NCBI GenBank assembly: GCA_900557505.1 | Contig: USTC01000050.1 | Location: 1 to 7,137 of the forward strand | Reading direction: 5' to 3' | DNA from: an uncultured Collinsella sp. | Lineage (GTDB): Bacteria; Actinomycetota; Coriobacteriia; Coriobacteriales; Coriobacteriaceae | DNA length: 7,137 nucleotides | Shown here: positions 4,997 to 7,137 of the stretch, piece by piece | How positions within the stretch are numbered: position 1 is the first letter of the stretch | Layout: each line of letters begins with the position of its first letter | Program-made: the position numbers and the translations under genes | Notes under the pieces: model-generated | What the model was told of the DNA's origin: nothing | Database searches by the model: none | The model's input: the letters and a program-made list of their open reading frames with translations, nothing else

Positions 4997-5830
4997 ATGG
5001 CAGGCCTGTTCAACATCCTTAAGGTCACCGTCGGCGAGGACAAGATTTGCGCGCACGTGCTGGTGAACCCCGGCATGCCGCTCATGACCTCGGAGGATAT
5101 CGAGGCCACGGCGCGCGTGTACTACCTGGTGCCCGCGATTGCCAAGCATCTGTGCCTGGGCGATTCGGGCCGCGAGTTCCAGGACTGCATGGGTCAGACC
5201 GAGCTTTGCCACCTGCTGGAGCACGTGACGGTCGAGCTCATGAACGAGACCGGTCTTGCCGGCAGCATCTCGTGCGGTCGCACCCGCGTGAGCGAGCATG
5301 ACGAGCGTGTCTTTGAGGTCGAGCTTTCGTGTCCCGACGATGCGTTGGCCATCGGCGCGCTGTCGTCGGCGACCTTTATGATGGACTGGGCGTACCTGCA
5401 TGCCGATCAGCCGGCCCCCGACGTGGAAGGCACGGTCGCGGGCCTGCGCAACCTGGTGCTGGGCATGCGTGCCGAGGCCGAGGGCAAGGACCCGCACGAG
5501 GCCGTTGCCGCTGCGAACGGCGAGGACGTGGCCGAGGATGCGCCCGAGGGCGACGCTCCTGCCGATGCCGACACTGAACCTGTTGCCGAGGCGCCTGCTG
5601 AGCCCGAGCCTGCGGAGCCCCAAGGCGTCCCGAGCTTTGACGACGAGCCGCAGATGCCAATCGATACCGAGGGTGCGGTCGCCGAGAACCACGAGGCCCC
5701 CGCGGCCGTCTTTGGCGGTGCGGCAACGGCCCCGTCCGGCTCGGCGCACGAGGGCAACCTGCCGCTCGTCGATGGCGCCGGCGAGAACCCGGCCGCCACG
5801 GTCGCCATGCCGGCTATGCCGCAGGAGTAG
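4997..5830 (+). CDS. Free-standing cyanophycin-synthetase N-domain-like protein with acidic tail
   Basis: This 277-residue protein has no signal peptide and no membrane segment. Residues ~1-155 resemble the N-terminal domain of cyanophycin synthetase CphA: a region ending LVPAIAKHL (44-52), then HLLEHVTVEL (72-81, CphA-type HxxEHVALEL), then GRTR (94-97), then a strand VFEVEL (105-110), then an alanine-rich helix. The match is from memory of CphA sequences, not from a search. The ATP-grasp and Mur-ligase domains that make up the rest of CphA are absent, so it cannot itself synthesise cyanophycin. Residues ~160-277 are Glu, Asp, Ala and Pro rich, look disordered, and contain no Lys or Arg after K164. 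The start has a purine-rich AGGGGAGAG just upstream, 24 bases after the CorC-type stop, so an operon is likely. In CphA this domain binds the polymer substrate; a peptide-binding role here is inference only. No other domain was recognised. Confidence 0.85.
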   Translation: MAGLFNILKVTVGEDKICAHVLVNPGMPLMTSEDIEATARVYYLVPAIAKHLCLGDSGREFQDCMGQTELCHLLEHVTVELMNETGLAGSISCGRTRVSEHDERVFEVELSCPDDALAIGALSSATFMMDWAYLHADQPAPDVEGTVAGLRNLVLGMRAEAEGKDPHEAVAAANGEDVAEDAPEGDAPADADTEPVAEAPAEPEPAEPQGVPSFDDEPQMPIDTEGAVAENHEAPAAVFGGAATAPSGSAHEGNLPLVDGAGENPAATVAMPAMPQE

Positions 5831-5909
5831 ACTCACTCGCTTATCACCATCATGTACCTGCGCTTCTACCGTACGCAGATGAGCACGACGGTAAGTGTTG
5901 CGCTGCGGG

Positions 5910-5915
5910 TATAAT
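5910..5915 (+). promoter_or_regulatory. Consensus -10 box upstream of the YtxH-type gene
   Basis: A perfect TATAAT lies in the 136-base gap after the preceding gene. No good -35 is seen at the standard spacing; ACGACG at 5885-5890 with a 19-base spacer is the nearest candidate. If used, transcription would start near 5922, giving a leader of about 45 bases and making the YtxH and PRC genes a unit separate from the CorC-type operon. Confidence 0.55.
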
Positions 5916-5931
5916 GGACAGCATTCAAACG

Positions 5932-5951
5932 GTGGGCATCGAGGTGCCCGC
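5932..5951 (+). promoter_or_regulatory. Leader hairpin directly before the YtxH ribosome-binding site
   Basis: GGTGGGCA (from 5931) and TGCCCGC (5945-5951) pair over seven positions, including one G-T wobble, around a six-base loop TCGAGG. The stem ends exactly where the ribosome-binding sequence AGGAGAGGA (5952-5960) begins. It could keep the site open or protect the 5' end of the message. Confidence 0.4.
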
Positions 5952-5966
5952 AGGAGAGGAATGATC

Positions 5967-6356
5967 ATGGGAAAGACTTTCAGCTTTGTCTCCGGTGCGC
6001 TCTTTGGTGCTGCCGCCGGCGCTATCATCGGCGTTGCTCTGGCCCCGCGCTCGGGTGCCGAGCCCCGCGCCATGGCCGCCGATATCGCCAATGATGCCTG
6101 GGACAACATGCGTGACACCTACGAGCACAGTGCCGAGGAGGCTCGTGCCGCGGTCAACGACTTTGGTCCGATGGTCGACGCCAAGACCGATGACCTGCGC
6201 GCCAAGGTCGACCTGGCCCGCGAGCGCATGGATCAGCTTCGCGAGCAGCTCAACGACGCCATCTCGGGCGGCAACGTGACGCCCGCTGCCGACGTCGTGG
6301 TCGAGAACGTCACCGAGGCCGGCACCGAGGCCACGGAGCCCTCGACCGAGGCATAA
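5967..6356 (+). CDS. YtxH-type small membrane protein
   Basis: This 129-residue protein has one glycine/alanine-rich hydrophobic segment at residues 6-26, ending in the YtxH signature APRSGAEPR (26-34). A predicted helical, charged region (about 35-100, possibly coiled coil) follows, and then a Thr/Glu/Ala-rich tail. YtxH proteins are widespread, small, single-span membrane proteins, often stress-related; their biochemical function is unknown. The ATG at 5967 is preferred because GAGGA (5956-5960) stands six bases upstream and the protein then begins with the typical MGK before the membrane segment. An ATG two codons earlier (5961) is possible but very close to the ribosome-binding site. The stop codon overlaps the next start (TAATG at 6354-6358), indicating translational coupling with the PRC-barrel gene. 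Confidence 0.88.
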   Translation: MGKTFSFVSGALFGAAAGAIIGVALAPRSGAEPRAMAADIANDAWDNMRDTYEHSAEEARAAVNDFGPMVDAKTDDLRAKVDLARERMDQLREQLNDAISGGNVTPAADVVVENVTEAGTEATEPSTEA

Positions 6357-7111
6357 TGCGCGCAGGGGATTTTGTCGGCGTCAAGGTTTATCGTAAGCCT
6401 GCCGAAGACAAGCGCACCAAAAAGGACGGCACGCCGCGCAGCCCCAAAAAGCTCGGCAAGATTCACTTTCCCGTCTTTACCCCGGGCGGCACGCGCGTGG
6501 TGGGCTTTATGGTCCGCCAGTCCGATATCGCGGGTATGATCGAGCGCCCCGACCGGTTTGTGGCGCTCGATGCCATCGGCGTCTATGAGGGCGCTGTCGC
6601 GGTCGACGACGTCAAGGGCACCTACGATGCCGCCGCGGCCAAGCGCCTCGATATCAACCTGGATGATTGCATTATCTGGGTTGGCATGGACGTGCGCACG
6701 GAATCGGGCGATGTCGTGGGCTACTGCTCGGACGTTGAGTTCAAGCCGCGCTCGGGTATTGTGCAGACGTTCTATGTGACCGCCGGTGCCGCTTCGAGCG
6801 TGCTGGTGGGCGACACGCAGATGCCGCCGACGATGCTGCGCGGCTATGCGGACGGCGCGATGATCGTTTCGGACGAGGTCAAGGCGCTCGGGTATTCGGG
6901 CGGCGCGGCCGCCAAGGCTGCCGAGGCCAGTGTCGTGGTGGGCGATAAGGTCAAGAAGGGCGCCAAGGTGCTCGATGACAAGGGATCGGTCGCCGTGGAC
7001 AAGGGCAGCCGCGCACTGGGCAAGCAGCTCGGCAAGACGCGCGGTATGTTCAAGGCCTTTAAGGACGAATATCAAAAGGCGAGCGGGGGCTCGTCAAAAG
7101 CTAGCAAATAG
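6356..7111 (+). CDS. PRC-barrel domain protein
   Basis: This 251-residue protein has no signal peptide or membrane segment. Two PRC-barrel-like stretches can be seen: about residues 33-83 (LGKIHFPVFTPGGTRVVGFMV ending in DAIGVYEGAVAV) and about 106-142 (IIWVGMDVRTESGDVVGYCSDVEF), the latter with the usual 'G..V.D..G..VG...D..F' pattern. Residues ~185-251 are Lys/Gly/Ala rich with repeated VGDKVKKG, LDDKG and VDKG elements, giving a basic tail. PRC barrels occur in the ribosome maturation factor RimM, in photosynthetic reaction centre H subunits and in many small proteins of unknown role; no specific function can be assigned. There is no strong ribosome-binding site (GAGG at 6348-6351, four bases before the ATG), and the one-base overlap with the YtxH-type gene points to coupled translation. 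The two probably act together at the membrane. Confidence 0.88.
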   Translation: MRAGDFVGVKVYRKPAEDKRTKKDGTPRSPKKLGKIHFPVFTPGGTRVVGFMVRQSDIAGMIERPDRFVALDAIGVYEGAVAVDDVKGTYDAAAAKRLDINLDDCIIWVGMDVRTESGDVVGYCSDVEFKPRSGIVQTFYVTAGAASSVLVGDTQMPPTMLRGYADGAMIVSDEVKALGYSGGAAAKAAEASVVVGDKVKKGAKVLDDKGSVAVDKGSRALGKQLGKTRGMFKAFKDEYQKASGGSSKASK

Positions 7112-7127
7112 CGACGTATCAAATGAT

Positions 7128-7133
7128 GGGAGG
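7128..7133 (+). promoter_or_regulatory. Ribosome-binding-like site at the right edge
   Basis: GGGAGG lies 16 bases after the PRC-barrel stop and four bases from the window end, with no terminator between. It probably serves a gene starting just outside the window, which would extend the YtxH/PRC operon. Confidence 0.4.
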
Positions 7134-7137
7134 CGAG

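Noticed and set aside
5858..5878. CTGCG-N11-CGCAG hairpin after the 277-residue gene as a terminator
   Set aside because: The stem is only five pairs and no T run follows.
5852..5914. 20-codon open frame in the gap before the YtxH-type gene
   Set aside because: There is no ribosome-binding site, its stop lies inside the TATAAT box, and no recognisable peptide family is seen.
5895..5966. Longer N-terminus for the YtxH-type protein
   Set aside because: It would start upstream of the TATAAT and ribosome-binding site and add a non-conserved stretch before the typical MGK start.
3557..6118. 853-codon open frame on the minus strand
   Set aside because: It lies entirely opposite the well-recognised CorC-type gene, the 277-residue gene and the YtxH start. 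Its product is low-complexity (His, Arg, Gly, Leu, Val rich) without recognisable domains, as expected when GC-biased codons leave the antisense frame free of stops.

Overview
The window is GC-rich chromosomal DNA, probably from a Coriobacteriia gut actinobacterium and most likely Collinsella or a close relative. That assignment rests on base composition, protein flavour and the 'AAGTCTGTCCCC' type intergenic repeats. It is a judgement from memory, not a database result. I see seven protein-coding genes, all intact. I see no tRNA, rRNA, CRISPR array, transposase or phage gene.

Layout. Positions 1-120 hold a cluster of short hairpin-forming repeats. Next comes a plus-strand gene for a DUF362 iron-sulfur protein (200-1405), with a candidate regulated promoter in front and a strong hairpin terminator behind. 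Positions 1412-1656 are non-coding and contain an imperfect inverted repeat of about 130 bp. A minus-strand gene (1657-2622) encodes a membrane-anchored alpha/beta hydrolase. A divergent intergenic region (2623-2808) carries a well-formed minus-strand promoter with palindromes on and near it, plus an extended -10 promoter for the plus-strand hemolysin III/TrhA-family membrane protein (2809-3492). The rest is plus strand: a CNNM/CBS/CorC membrane protein (3599-4972), a 277-residue protein (4997-5830) only 24 bases downstream, then a separate promoter driving a YtxH-type small membrane protein (5967-6356) and a PRC-barrel protein (6356-7111) that overlap by one base. A ribosome-binding-like sequence at the right edge suggests another gene follows.

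The observation I rate highest is the 277-residue protein. Its first ~155 residues align by eye, motif by motif, with the N-terminal domain of cyanophycin synthetase (HxxEHVxxEL, then GRTR), but neither the ATP-grasp nor the Mur-ligase catalytic domain is present. Instead it has a disordered-looking, strongly acidic tail with no lysine or arginine over its last 113 residues. A free-standing cyanophycin-synthetase N-domain next to a CNNM/CorC transporter-like gene is worth following up.

Second in interest are the non-coding elements: two hairpin repeats at 54-114 with identical loops and a compensating base-pair change in the stem, a TTAACT-N5-TTAACT direct repeat inside the promoter region of the DUF362 gene, and the ~130 bp inverted repeat at 1488-1619. 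Otherwise the genes look like ordinary chromosomal housekeeping or envelope functions, and I see no sign that they form one shared pathway.
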